DNA from: Bacillota bacterium
GTDB lineage: Bacteria; Bacillota; Negativicutes; Sporomusales; Sporomusaceae
NCBI GenBank assembly: GCA_023443285.1
Contig: JAEZVB010000002.1
Span: 65,838 to 129,837 of the forward strand
DNA: 64,000 nucleotides
Direction: 5' to 3'
The position numbers and the translations under genes were made by a program. Position 1 is the first letter of the stretch. Each line of letters opens with the position of its first letter. Below the pieces are notes generated by a model. It searched no databases and was not told where the DNA came from. It was given only the letters and a program-made list of their open reading frames with translations. Below are positions 7,913-15,547 of the stretch, piece after piece.

Positions 7913-8755
7913 ATGCGGCTATCTAAAGCATTTATAATTACTTTGTCGGCTGTGTTACTGTTTAACATACTCTTTATTACCGGCTGGAACGCCAAACAAT
8001 TAGAAACAAATAATATTCATCTGCGCGGCTCAGGAAATGTGGCGCCGATTGCAGAAAAAACAGCAGAAATGTACATGAAGGAGAATCCGGACATTGTGGT
8101 AACTATTGCGTCTACCGGCACTATGCGTGGTATCAAGTCCTTGATTGATGCTACCTGCAATGTGGCTATGGCTTCTGCTGATTATGACGAGCAGCAGGCC
8201 AAACGGGCTAAAGACAATGATGTTACTTTGGTGGAACATATCATTGCCCATGATGCGCTTGTACCTGTTGTTAACCCGCGAAACTCTGTGACCAACTTAA
8301 CAATAGAACAGCTGCGGCAAATCTATAGTGGCGAGATTACCAACTGGCAGCAAGTTGGCGGTGCGGACGAAGCCATCATTGTCCTTTGCCATGATGGCAC
8401 TTCCGGCAATTATGAAACCTGGAAAGAAAAAGTAATGGGCGAAGGCAAAATTATCACTCCCAAAGCTAAGATTATGGTGTCGGATTTAATGAAAGCCCAG
8501 GTGCAACAAAACTCCGGTGTGATTGCCTTTTTGGGAATGAGCTATATAGACAATACCATTAAACCAGTGGCAGTTAACGCTATCGAGGCAAAAGCAGCAA
8601 ATATAAAAAACGGAACCTATCCGATCATTCGGGATTTAAAACTATATACCACCCAGCACTCGCCGGAGTCAATTAAGAAATTTGTGGAATATATGCTGGC
8701 GCCAGACAAAGGCCAGAAGTTTGTTGAGCAGGCCGGGGTGCTGCCTGCACGCTGA
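7913..8755 (+). CDS. PstS-like periplasmic binding protein
   Basis: A 280-residue exported protein: an N-terminal hydrophobic segment (about 6-24) without lipobox, then the PBP-like fold of the phosphate-binding type (HLRGSGNVAPIAEKTAEMYM, STGTMRGIKSLIDATCNVAMAS, LRQIYSGEITNWQQVGG, and HDGTSGNYETW). The TNW-QQVGG segment is characteristic of PstS and its relatives. No pstC/A/B permease genes lie nearby, so it probably binds a ligand for sensing or delivers it to a distant transporter. ATG 7913 has a GGAAAGGCAGG ribosome site. First gene of a three-gene unit. The ligand may be phosphate or another oxyanion. Confidence 0.82.
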   Translation: MRLSKAFIITLSAVLLFNILFITGWNAKQLETNNIHLRGSGNVAPIAEKTAEMYMKENPDIVVTIASTGTMRGIKSLIDATCNVAMASADYDEQQAKRAKDNDVTLVEHIIAHDALVPVVNPRNSVTNLTIEQLRQIYSGEITNWQQVGGADEAIIVLCHDGTSGNYETWKEKVMGEGKIITPKAKIMVSDLMKAQVQQNSGVIAFLGMSYIDNTIKPVAVNAIEAKAANIKNGTYPIIRDLKLYTTQHSPESIKKFVEYMLAPDKGQKFVEQAGVLPAR

Positions 8756-8798
8756 TAACGCAGGTAAAAGACTATAAAATGCAGGGCGGTGTTCTTCG

Positions 8799-9620
8799 TT
8801 GAAACAGAGAAAAAAGATTAGACAGTTAGCCGCAGTTTGCTGCTTGCTCCTTCTGTTGCTGGTAGCGGCAGGTTGTGGTAAACAGGCTAAACAGGAAACG
8901 TTGCTGGTGGCAGGCTCAAGCACCATGCTTCCCTATATGGCTAAGCTGGAGGAAGGCTTTACTAAAATGCATCCCAAAATTTTGATTGAAAGCGAAGGCG
9001 GCGGTTCTACGGCTGGACTGATTGCCGTCAAACGGACAGCCATTGACTTAGCTACCATGTCCAGAGAAGTAAAGCGCGATGAAGATGATCAATACACCAG
9101 AGACTATCTGGTAGGAAAAGATGCGGTTGCCATTATTGTGCATCAGGCTAATCAAATCACAGGCCTTAAGGAAAAGCAGCTGAATGACATATTTACCGGG
9201 AAAATTACCAATTGGCAGCAAATCGGCGGCACCGATGCTCCAATCGCCATAGTTAGCCGGAAAGCCGGGTCAACCACCCGTAAAGCCATGGATGAAATGG
9301 TCATGCAAGGGTTGGATTTCCCCAAGTCGGTTGCTATCGCTGAATCGGCGGAGGCTGTAGTTAAAACAGTTGCCGCTAATCCTAATGCCATCGGCTATGT
9401 GGCCTTAAAGGACTTGTCAACAGGCGTACAAGCACTTCACATCAACAATATACCTGTCAGCAAGGAAACCATATTGTCTGGCAGATATCCGCTAAGCCGC
9501 TCTTTCTATTTAGTAATATATGACAAGCCAAAAACTGCTGTACAAAAATTCGTGGATTATGTGATGAGTAATGAAGGCCAAACCATTCTCGAACGCGAGG
9601 GTTTAATTAGGGTATATTAA
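8799..9620 (+). CDS. PstS-like substrate-binding lipoprotein
   Basis: A 273-residue paralogue of the preceding gene. It starts at TTG 8799, eight bases after GGGCGGTG. The signal sequence ends in the lipobox LVAAGC (Cys about residue 26), so it is lipid-anchored. The fold motifs are GSSTMLPYMAKLEEGFTKMH, EGGGSTAGLIAVKRTAIDLA, LNDIFTGKITNWQQIGG and SRKAGSTTRKAMDE. The GSST and STT-type segments correspond to phosphate-contacting loops in PstS proteins. It probably acts outside the membrane together with the proteins on either side; no permease is encoded here. Confidence 0.85.
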   Translation: MKQRKKIRQLAAVCCLLLLLLVAAGCGKQAKQETLLVAGSSTMLPYMAKLEEGFTKMHPKILIESEGGGSTAGLIAVKRTAIDLATMSREVKRDEDDQYTRDYLVGKDAVAIIVHQANQITGLKEKQLNDIFTGKITNWQQIGGTDAPIAIVSRKAGSTTRKAMDEMVMQGLDFPKSVAIAESAEAVVKTVAANPNAIGYVALKDLSTGVQALHINNIPVSKETILSGRYPLSRSFYLVIYDKPKTAVQKFVDYVMSNEGQTILEREGLIRVY

Positions 9621-9663
9621 TCGCCGTCAGTATGTTGACAGGCGTTTATTGGGGGATAGAAAT

Positions 9664-11007
9664 ATGTCGAGTACCTTTGAAGCGGAACAACTGCTGCGGA
9701 AATACCTAAATAAAATACAAAAAAACAAAATCATCATGAACTCCCTAGCTGCGCTAGTTGTCCTTATTTTGTTGGGCGCATTTGGTAAATTTGTTTATGA
9801 TATGATACCCCGGCAATATACCTTGACAATTACCGGCGGCGATATTTTATCACAACGCCATATGATTGCCAAAGTGCTGGAAGAAGAAGCAGCCAAGGAA
9901 GGTATCACCCTGGTAATTAAACCGGTGTCAGGCTCGGTAAAAGCGTTAGAGAAAGTAAACGACGGTACGCTGGATCTGGCCTTTATCCAGGGCGGACTTA
10001 ACCTGCGATTGGAAAATGTGGAGCATGCGGCTACCGTATCCTCAGAGTCGCTGCATCTATTGGCTAAACCCGAGATCAAAGATATCAAAGATTTGCGGGG
10101 CAAGGTGGTCAACGTGGGGTCGAAAACCGGCGGAACCCGGGTAGTGGCTCACCAGGTTATGAAATTTGTCGGCCTTACTGAAAATATTGACTATGCCGAA
10201 ACCAACGATTCCACCGAAACTGTGCTGGCTATGCATCCGCTCAAGCTGCCTGATGCCATGTTTATTGTATCGATGCCACCTTCCTATGTTGTGGAAACCA
10301 TGGTCAAAAAACACGGCTATCACTTGCTGGAAATTCCGTTTCCGGAAGCACTGGCCTTGCGGGAAGGCTGGGTAAGCGGGGAGAAAATCCTGGCCTACAC
10401 CTATAACAGCAATCCTCCCGAACCGGCCAAAGACCTCAAGTCGGTTGGCGTTAACATGCACTTGGTAGCTAACAAAAAAGTGGAGACAAAAGCCGTCTCC
10501 AAACTCTTGGAAATACTCTACAGCCCCAAAGTGCAAAGTAAGCTGCGGATGAAGTTTGACGAAAAGAATATTACTATTCCTTCCGGCTTCCCCATTTCGT
10601 CGGCAACTGAAGTCTTCTTAAAACGCAATGAATCCGTCTTTTCCGCCAAAACCGTTGAAAATATCCAAAAAGGTTTTGGCGCGGTTATGACCTTGCTTAC
10701 CTTAGGACTCATGATGCTCAAATGGTTTAAAGGCGGCGGCCTTGATGACAATGCCCACTTTAAAGGTTATGTCCGGCAAATAGCAGAGATTGAGGCTGAG
10801 GTAAATCAAATACAGCAAAGCGGTCAATTCAATGTTGAACAACTACAAGACTTGCAGGATAAAGTGACCACATTACGCATTGATGCGATGAACAAATATA
10901 CTACCGCCAAATTAACCGATCCCACCATTATGGATAAAGTCCTTAACAGCAGCAACGGCACCTTGCAGCACATTGCCGTTCTGCAGCACCGTGGCTCACA
11001 AAAATAG
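9664..11007 (+). CDS. Membrane-tethered TAXI/NMT1-like binding protein with cytoplasmic tail
   Basis: A 447-residue protein. A short cytoplasmic N-terminus is followed by a membrane helix (about 25-43), an external TAXI/NMT1-like ligand-binding domain (about 52-325, with LTITGGDILSQRHMIAKVLE, LDLAFIQGGLNL, DLRGKVVNVGSKTGGTRVV), a second membrane helix (about 338-355), and an 85-residue C-terminal tail with a probable coiled coil (IAEIEAEVNQIQQ onwards). ATG 9664 follows GGGGGA at eight bases; TTG 9649 upstream lacks a site. TAXI proteins normally partner TRAP permeases, which are absent. The in-out-in layout looks more like a receptor than a transport component; that is an inference. Confidence 0.75.
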   Translation: MSSTFEAEQLLRKYLNKIQKNKIIMNSLAALVVLILLGAFGKFVYDMIPRQYTLTITGGDILSQRHMIAKVLEEEAAKEGITLVIKPVSGSVKALEKVNDGTLDLAFIQGGLNLRLENVEHAATVSSESLHLLAKPEIKDIKDLRGKVVNVGSKTGGTRVVAHQVMKFVGLTENIDYAETNDSTETVLAMHPLKLPDAMFIVSMPPSYVVETMVKKHGYHLLEIPFPEALALREGWVSGEKILAYTYNSNPPEPAKDLKSVGVNMHLVANKKVETKAVSKLLEILYSPKVQSKLRMKFDEKNITIPSGFPISSATEVFLKRNESVFSAKTVENIQKGFGAVMTLLTLGLMMLKWFKGGGLDDNAHFKGYVRQIAEIEAEVNQIQQSGQFNVEQLQDLQDKVTTLRIDAMNKYTTAKLTDPTIMDKVLNSSNGTLQHIAVLQHRGSQK

Positions 11008-11016
11008 TGGCATAGG

Positions 11017-11055
11017 GGAGCCTTCGCCAGATACCCTGGCGAAAGGCTCCTTTTT
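11017..11055 (+). terminator. Intrinsic terminator of the binding-protein operon
   Basis: GGAGCCTTCGCCAG (11017-11030) pairs with CTGGCGAAAGGCTCC (11036-11050) with one bulge, followed by TTTTT (11051-11055). Confidence 0.9.
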
Positions 11056-11072
11056 GTTACGACAGAAAAAGA

Positions 11073-11140
11073 ACCACTTTTGCACAAAAAACAACCACTT
11101 GTACATATTCTGTTGTTATTTTTTGAATGAATACTAAAAT
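11073..11140 (+). promoter_or_regulatory. LytTR-type direct repeat and promoter of the clostripain-like gene
   Basis: ACCACTTT (11073-11080), 13 bases (TGCACAAAAAACA), ACCACTTG (11094-11101). A TAAAAT -10 box lies at 11135-11140, 33 bases after the repeat and almost the same distance as at 7679-7747. This repeat and spacing fit the ACC(G/A)CT(C/T)A-N13 form described for BtsR/YehT. It suggests the same LytTR regulator drives both units. Confidence 0.6.
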
Positions 11141-11200
11141 ATAAGACAACGAAATTGTGAAAATTGTTGTAATTTGGCCGGCGGCATAGAGGTTATGCAT

Positions 11201-11238
11201 ATACAGGACAGATCGAGGAATTTCAGTCTGTCCTGTAT
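11201..11238 (+). promoter_or_regulatory. Leader stem-loop before the clostripain-like gene
   Basis: ATACAGGACAGA (11201-11212) and TCTGTCCTGTAT (11227-11238) form a perfect 12-bp stem with a 14-base loop in the 5' leader. No T-run follows. Its position mirrors the stem-loop at 7822-7869 in the other LytTR-boxed unit, though the sequences differ. Confidence 0.5.
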
Positions 11239-11291
11239 GGTGTTGCCTTTAGTGTAAAAGTGGAACATGGCAAGTCGTAAGGAGGCACCCG

Positions 11292-13292
11292 ATGAAAAAA
11301 TCATTCTTTGTAAAACTACTGCTGACCGTATTCCTGAGCATCTTGCTTCTCCTCCCTACTGGCTGCCGAGCCGGTGATGTGGCAGCGGTGCTGTCCGACA
11401 CGTATCAGACTACAGATACCTGGACCATCTACTGGTATGTCTGCGGCACCGATCTTGAAAGCAAGAACGGTGCCGCGTCAGAAGATCTCCAGGAACTGCT
11501 GCAGGTCCAGCTGCCGCCGAACGTCCGGGTACTTATCCAGACTGGCGGCGCAGTGGAGTGGCACACGACAGGCATTCCGTCCGGCGCGGTCGCCCGCTAT
11601 CTCTATGATGCTGATGGTATTCACCCCTTGCAGCAGCTGCCTGATGCCGATATGGGGTCGCCTGATACTCTGGCGGACTTCCTACGTTACGGCGAGAATA
11701 ACTTCCCGGCAGACCATCGCGTCTGCATTCTCTGGGATCATGGCGGCGGTAGTGCAGCCGGAGTCTGCTATGATGAGCGTACCCAAAACTATATGAATCT
11801 CAATGATCTGCGTGCGGCCTTTGAGGGTGCCTACACGTCTGACCATGACCAGCCACCGTTTGAAATTATCGGTTTCGATGCCTGCCTCATGGCGACTGCT
11901 GACGTCGTACATGATCTCCACGGATTTGCGCGCTATATGGTGGCCTCAGAAGAGATTGAGCCTGGAAATGGCTGGGACTATGCCGGGTGGCTCAGCGCAC
12001 TTGCCCAGAACCCGGGCATGAACGGTGCCGAGCTGGGGCAGGCCATCTGCGATACCTATCTTGCAGGCTGTGAGGATTATGGTACAGCTGCAGCCGCCAC
12101 GTTATCAGTCATCGACGTAGGGCGGCTGCCGGCTTTACGCGACGCCTATGAGGCCTTTGGGATTGAGGCACTGCGCCAGGCCGAAAAAAACCCGCAGGCC
12201 TTCTTTACCGGCTTTGCGCGTATGGCGGCTGCGACAGAAAACTATGGTGGCAATACCCGTGAACAAGGCTATGCCAACATGCTGGATCTTGGCAGTCTGG
12301 CCCAAAATAGCCGCAGCCTGTTGCCTGGTACTGCAGAAGCTCTTCTTCGTGCCGTACAGGACAGCGTCGTCTACAAAGTAAGCGGCCCTTATCGGCAAGA
12401 AAGCAGCGGCCTTTCCGGCTACTACTCTTACAATAACGATCCGGATGAGTTTATGGCCTACGCACAGCAGGCTGCGCCGCTTCTGCCTGTAAAATGCCTT
12501 TATTATAACCTCGTTTTTGGAACGATGCCGCCGCAGGCCGCACCTTATCTGAGTAATGTGGCAACCGGCAGTGGGGGAATTTTCGAACAGCCGGCTGCGC
12601 AGCAAAAGCTCTTTGATGTGAGCACCCTCGAAGATACACCGGTCGATATAGACAAACAGGGCACTGCCTTTGTAAAGCTGCGGCCGGAGCAGATGGATGA
12701 CCTGGCCTCTGTACATTGTCAGCTCGTATATCAGAGCGAAAAGGATAATATCATCCTCTACCTTGGCAGCGATGCAGACATCGATGCAGACTGGGAAAAA
12801 GGTGTATTCAAAGATAACTTTCAAGGTAACTGGCCAATGCTTGACGGTCATCCGGTCTATATCGAAATCACTTATGAGGGCGACGACTATAACCTCTACT
12901 CCGTACCGGTCAAGCTCAACGGACAGGAGTGCAACCTGCAAGTCATCTACAACTTCAAGGACGAAGCTTACCATATTCTCGGCGCGCGCCGGGGACTTGC
13001 GACGAACGGCATCGCGAACCGCGAACTTATCCATCTCAACGCGGGCGACACCATCACGACGCTGCATTATGCGATGACTATCAGCGGTGATGATGAAGAT
13101 TTTACCCAGTTTGAAGCCGATACCTTTACCCTAGGCAAGCAACCGCGCATTGCTGACGGCGAGCTGGGAGACGGCACCTATGGCTACTACTTTGAGTTTG
13201 TTGACCCGCAGAATCAAGGTGCCCTCTCGCGTCTCGTAAAGTACACCATTCAAAACGGTCAGATTACCACTACTGTCGGCGCGGATGGCTAA
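11292..13292 (+). CDS. Clostripain-family (peptidase C11) lipoprotein
   Basis: A 666-residue exported cysteine peptidase. The signal sequence ends in LLLPTGC (lipobox, Cys about 25). The catalytic domain (about 40-420) shows the family's WTIYWYVCGTDLES opening, the catalytic H150 in ILWDHGGGSAAG and the catalytic C198 in GFDACLMATADV. Clostripains cleave after basic residues. The C-terminal 230 residues have no domain I recognise and look beta-rich. ATG 11292 follows AAGGAGGC. The gene is visibly richer in G+C than its neighbours, which hints at horizontal acquisition, yet it has a local-type LytTR promoter. Probably a cell-surface protease. Confidence 0.88.
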   Translation: MKKSFFVKLLLTVFLSILLLLPTGCRAGDVAAVLSDTYQTTDTWTIYWYVCGTDLESKNGAASEDLQELLQVQLPPNVRVLIQTGGAVEWHTTGIPSGAVARYLYDADGIHPLQQLPDADMGSPDTLADFLRYGENNFPADHRVCILWDHGGGSAAGVCYDERTQNYMNLNDLRAAFEGAYTSDHDQPPFEIIGFDACLMATADVVHDLHGFARYMVASEEIEPGNGWDYAGWLSALAQNPGMNGAELGQAICDTYLAGCEDYGTAAAATLSVIDVGRLPALRDAYEAFGIEALRQAEKNPQAFFTGFARMAAATENYGGNTREQGYANMLDLGSLAQNSRSLLPGTAEALLRAVQDSVVYKVSGPYRQESSGLSGYYSYNNDPDEFMAYAQQAAPLLPVKCLYYNLVFGTMPPQAAPYLSNVATGSGGIFEQPAAQQKLFDVSTLEDTPVDIDKQGTAFVKLRPEQMDDLASVHCQLVYQSEKDNIILYLGSDADIDADWEKGVFKDNFQGNWPMLDGHPVYIEITYEGDDYNLYSVPVKLNGQECNLQVIYNFKDEAYHILGARRGLATNGIANRELIHLNAGDTITTLHYAMTISGDDEDFTQFEADTFTLGKQPRIADGELGDGTYGYYFEFVDPQNQGALSRLVKYTIQNGQITTTVGADG

Positions 13293-13412
13293 ATTCTTGG
13301 GGATGGCTCCAGCACAAACTGGATTGTAGTAAGGGAGGTGAGGCCTGGTAGAGAAAATAGAGGCCATGATTCTATGGAAGATAAATTAAAAAATAGAAAA
13401 GAGGAAATTCAT

Positions 13413-13646
13413 ATGTCGAAAAAAAGTGTAGGTTTAGCAATTTTTCTAGGAATATTCGGATTGGGCGGCTTTTATGCGGCCGGTTTTAAAAAAGGCTTGA
13501 TGCTATTTGCAGCGGTAGCTATAGTAGGGGCGCTGATTGCTAATTTCATTTCACCAAATTTATCATTTATTACCACTATAGCCAGTGTTTACATGAGCTA
13601 TAAATGGGTCAGCGAGCATAATGCGGCTCTGCCGATGGGATATTAA
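13413..13646 (+). CDS. TM2-like small membrane protein
   Basis: A 77-residue protein with two hydrophobic segments (about 5-25 and 28-58) joined by a short KKG turn: IFLGIFGLGGFYAAGFKKGL. This resembles the TM2 domain family, whose role is unknown. ATG 13413 is chosen for AGAGGAAA at proper spacing; in-frame starts upstream (13338, 13374) would add a hydrophilic extension with no counterpart in such proteins. It probably forms a unit with the next gene, 18 bases away. Confidence 0.6.
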   Translation: MSKKSVGLAIFLGIFGLGGFYAAGFKKGLMLFAAVAIVGALIANFISPNLSFITTIASVYMSYKWVSEHNAALPMGY

Positions 13647-13664
13647 CAGGCCGGATAAGAAGTT

Positions 13665-14024
13665 ATGGAACATATATCAGGTGGACAAAAAATGCTGGCG
13701 GCTGCGGCACATTGCGGATGCTTTTTCGGCGGCCTGGGTTTTGGCCTACTCCCGCTGGTGATCTGGCTCTGTAAGCGCAAAGACATCTTTGTGGCACACC
13801 ATGCGAAGCAGGCGGCAATTTTCCAACTGGCGCTGGTACCGGTTATCCTCTTGCTTGTTTTAGTGCTTTCACTGTTGATCGAAACAGAAACCGCTGCGTG
13901 GATCGTCGTCATCAGCGCCGGACTTATATGGATAGGCTGCGCAATCCTGGCGACCGTTCGTGCCTTGAGCGGAGAGTACTATGTCTATCCGGTTTTTGCG
14001 CCCTTTGGGGTAAAAATGCCATAA
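13665..14024 (+). CDS. DUF4870/Tic20-like membrane protein
   Basis: A 119-residue protein with three predicted membrane helices. The sequence AAAAHCGCFFGGLGFGLLPL, KRKDIFVAHHAKQAAIFQL fits the DUF4870-type pattern, in which a His/Ala-rich first helix is followed by a charged turn and the AKQAL-like segment. Function unknown. The ribosome site is poor (GATAAGAAG before ATG 13665), consistent with coupling to the preceding gene. Confidence 0.7.
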   Translation: MEHISGGQKMLAAAAHCGCFFGGLGFGLLPLVIWLCKRKDIFVAHHAKQAAIFQLALVPVILLLVLVLSLLIETETAAWIVVISAGLIWIGCAILATVRALSGEYYVYPVFAPFGVKMP

Positions 14025-14046
14025 TAAAAGGATATATAGCAACCCT

Positions 14047-14094
14047 AAAAACAAAAGACGGCAACCCGGTAGTCCGGGAGCCGTCTTTTGTTTT
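14047..14094. terminator. Bidirectional intrinsic terminator
   Basis: AAAACAAAAGACGGC and GCCGTCTTTTGTTTT form a long stem around an inner CCGG/CCGG pairing. T-rich tracts follow on both strands. It ends the plus-strand membrane-protein genes and can end the minus-strand kor unit, whose last stop is about 90 bases away. Confidence 0.8.
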
Positions 14095-14186
14095 AAAATC
14101 AAGTTTGGGCAGAGGGTCAGGCTTGACTTATTGAAAATTGACTTATTCGAAGGTATCAGTGGTACCAGCCAGAGGTTGTTGTTTAT

Positions 14187-14708
14187 TTATACCGCCTGAT
14201 AACCGGTTTGCAATGCCAGCTTGTTCATTTCCTCAGTACCTTTCGGCACTCGGGCAAGCACGGCTTTTTCTATAGCCTCATGGCTTACCACACTGGAAAG
14301 CTTGGTAATTGCCCCTAAGGCAACGATATTAGCAAATAATTCACGGCCACATTTCTCTTTAGCTAATTGGGTAATAGGAACAGTGTATACATTAGTAAAT
14401 CTAGCTGGTACTTCCCGGACAAAGGTGCTGTCCACAATCAGCAGTCCGTCATCCTTCAGATCGGCGCCATATTTATTGAGCGCTTCCTGAGTCATAGCCA
14501 GCAGCAGATTAGGGTTGGTTACTTTGGGATAATGGATGCGGGTTTGGCTGATAATAACCTCCGACTTACTAGAACCGCCACGCGCTTCCGGGCCATAAGA
14601 CTGTGACTGGATTGCTTCTTTGCCATCGCCAATGGCAGCCTCGGCGAGGATAATGCCGGCTAGAATCAAGCCTTGTCCGCCTGAACCGCTTAGTCTGATT
14701 TCCATCAT
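14187..14708 (-). CDS. korC: 2-oxoacid:ferredoxin oxidoreductase, gamma subunit
   Basis: A 173-residue subunit of the pyruvate/ketoisovalerate oxidoreductase gamma family. The N-terminus EIRLSGSGGQGLILAGIILA is the hallmark Gly-rich segment, followed by SQSYGPEARGGSSKSEVIIS. It completes the ferredoxin-dependent enzyme that oxidatively decarboxylates a 2-oxoacid (most likely 2-oxoglutarate) to the acyl-CoA. ATG 14708 follows AAGGAGCG; a second ATG directly follows. It lies one base after the stop of the beta subunit, so they are translationally coupled. Confidence 0.9.
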   Translation of the reverse strand: MMEIRLSGSGGQGLILAGIILAEAAIGDGKEAIQSQSYGPEARGGSSKSEVIISQTRIHYPKVTNPNLLLAMTQEALNKYGADLKDDGLLIVDSTFVREVPARFTNVYTVPITQLAKEKCGRELFANIVALGAITKLSSVVSHEAIEKAVLARVPKGTEEMNKLALQTGYQAV

Positions 14709-14709
14709 A

Positions 14710-15534
14710 TTACCGCGCTCCTTCCATGGCTTTTTCGATAACCTTGGCGTATTCTGTAACATATTCGGGAGCGTCTTCCTCATATAGCACGCCAATGGGG
14801 ATTTTTCCAGCCACTTGCTCAGGTTTGAGTTTAGCGGCGGCTTCTACTGCAATGGTGTTGTCCCGTTGCCAAGCAATCAGCGCAGCAGGTTTGCCAAGTT
14901 TATTCTGGCGGCCGAAGGAAATCGGACAGCCTGTCATCGCTTCCACCACTGAGAATCCTTTATGCTCAATGGCTTTGGCCACAAGCTCAGACAATTGTTT
15001 GGCATGATAGGTGGTTGATCTGGCAACAAAGGTAGCACCAGCCCCTTTAGCCAATTGAGCTAAATCAAAGGCTCGGTCAACATTGCCATATGGTGCAGTA
15101 GTAGCTTTAGCCAAATGCGGCGTTAACGGCGAATATTGTCCGCCGGTCATGCCATAGATGTTGTTGTTATACACAATAAGCGTGATGTCGATATTGCGTC
15201 TGGCAGCATGAATGAAATGGTTGCCGCCAATCGCGGTGGCATCGCCATCACCACTGATAACAATAACTTTGTGGTCAGGCTTAGCTATTTTTATACCGGT
15301 TGCAAACGGCAGAGCCCGGCCATGCGCAGTGTGCAGCGTATCAAAATGCAAGTAGCCGGGAGCCCTGGACGAGCAGCCAATACCTGAAACGATCGTGGTT
15401 TTATCCTGATCAAGTCCCAATTTATCAATAGCCTTGACAATGGCGGCAGTTACAATGCCGTTGCCACAGCCTGGACACCACATGTGCGGCAGCTTGGGAC
15501 GATAGTATTTTTTCAATAATTCTTCCATTTCCAT
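14710..15534 (-). CDS. korB: 2-oxoacid:ferredoxin oxidoreductase, beta subunit
   Basis: A 274-residue TPP-binding subunit. MWCPGCGNGIV supplies cysteines expected for a 4Fe-4S cluster, GIGCSSRAPGYLHFDTLHTA is the typical second segment, and the TPP/Mg motif is GDGDATAIGGNHFIHAARRN followed by YNNNIYGMTGGQ. This matches KorB/VorB-type enzymes. The GMTGGQ and SPLT segments favour 2-oxoglutarate, but substrate cannot be fixed from sequence reading alone. The start has an AGGGAGGG ribosome site. Part of the operon from 20752 down. Confidence 0.93.
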   Translation of the reverse strand: MEMEELLKKYYRPKLPHMWCPGCGNGIVTAAIVKAIDKLGLDQDKTTIVSGIGCSSRAPGYLHFDTLHTAHGRALPFATGIKIAKPDHKVIVISGDGDATAIGGNHFIHAARRNIDITLIVYNNNIYGMTGGQYSPLTPHLAKATTAPYGNVDRAFDLAQLAKGAGATFVARSTTYHAKQLSELVAKAIEHKGFSVVEAMTGCPISFGRQNKLGKPAALIAWQRDNTIAVEAAAKLKPEQVAGKIPIGVLYEEDAPEYVTEYAKVIEKAMEGAR

Positions 15535-15547
15535 GATTTTTCCCTCC

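Noticed and set aside
12135..13067. A 310-codon open frame on the minus strand
   Set aside because: It is the antisense shadow of the clostripain-like gene; no ribosome site and no recognisable protein features.
14123..14147. Direct repeat TTGACTTATT twice, 15 bases apart
   Set aside because: Too short and A+T-rich to interpret; it lies in the tail region between terminator and korC.
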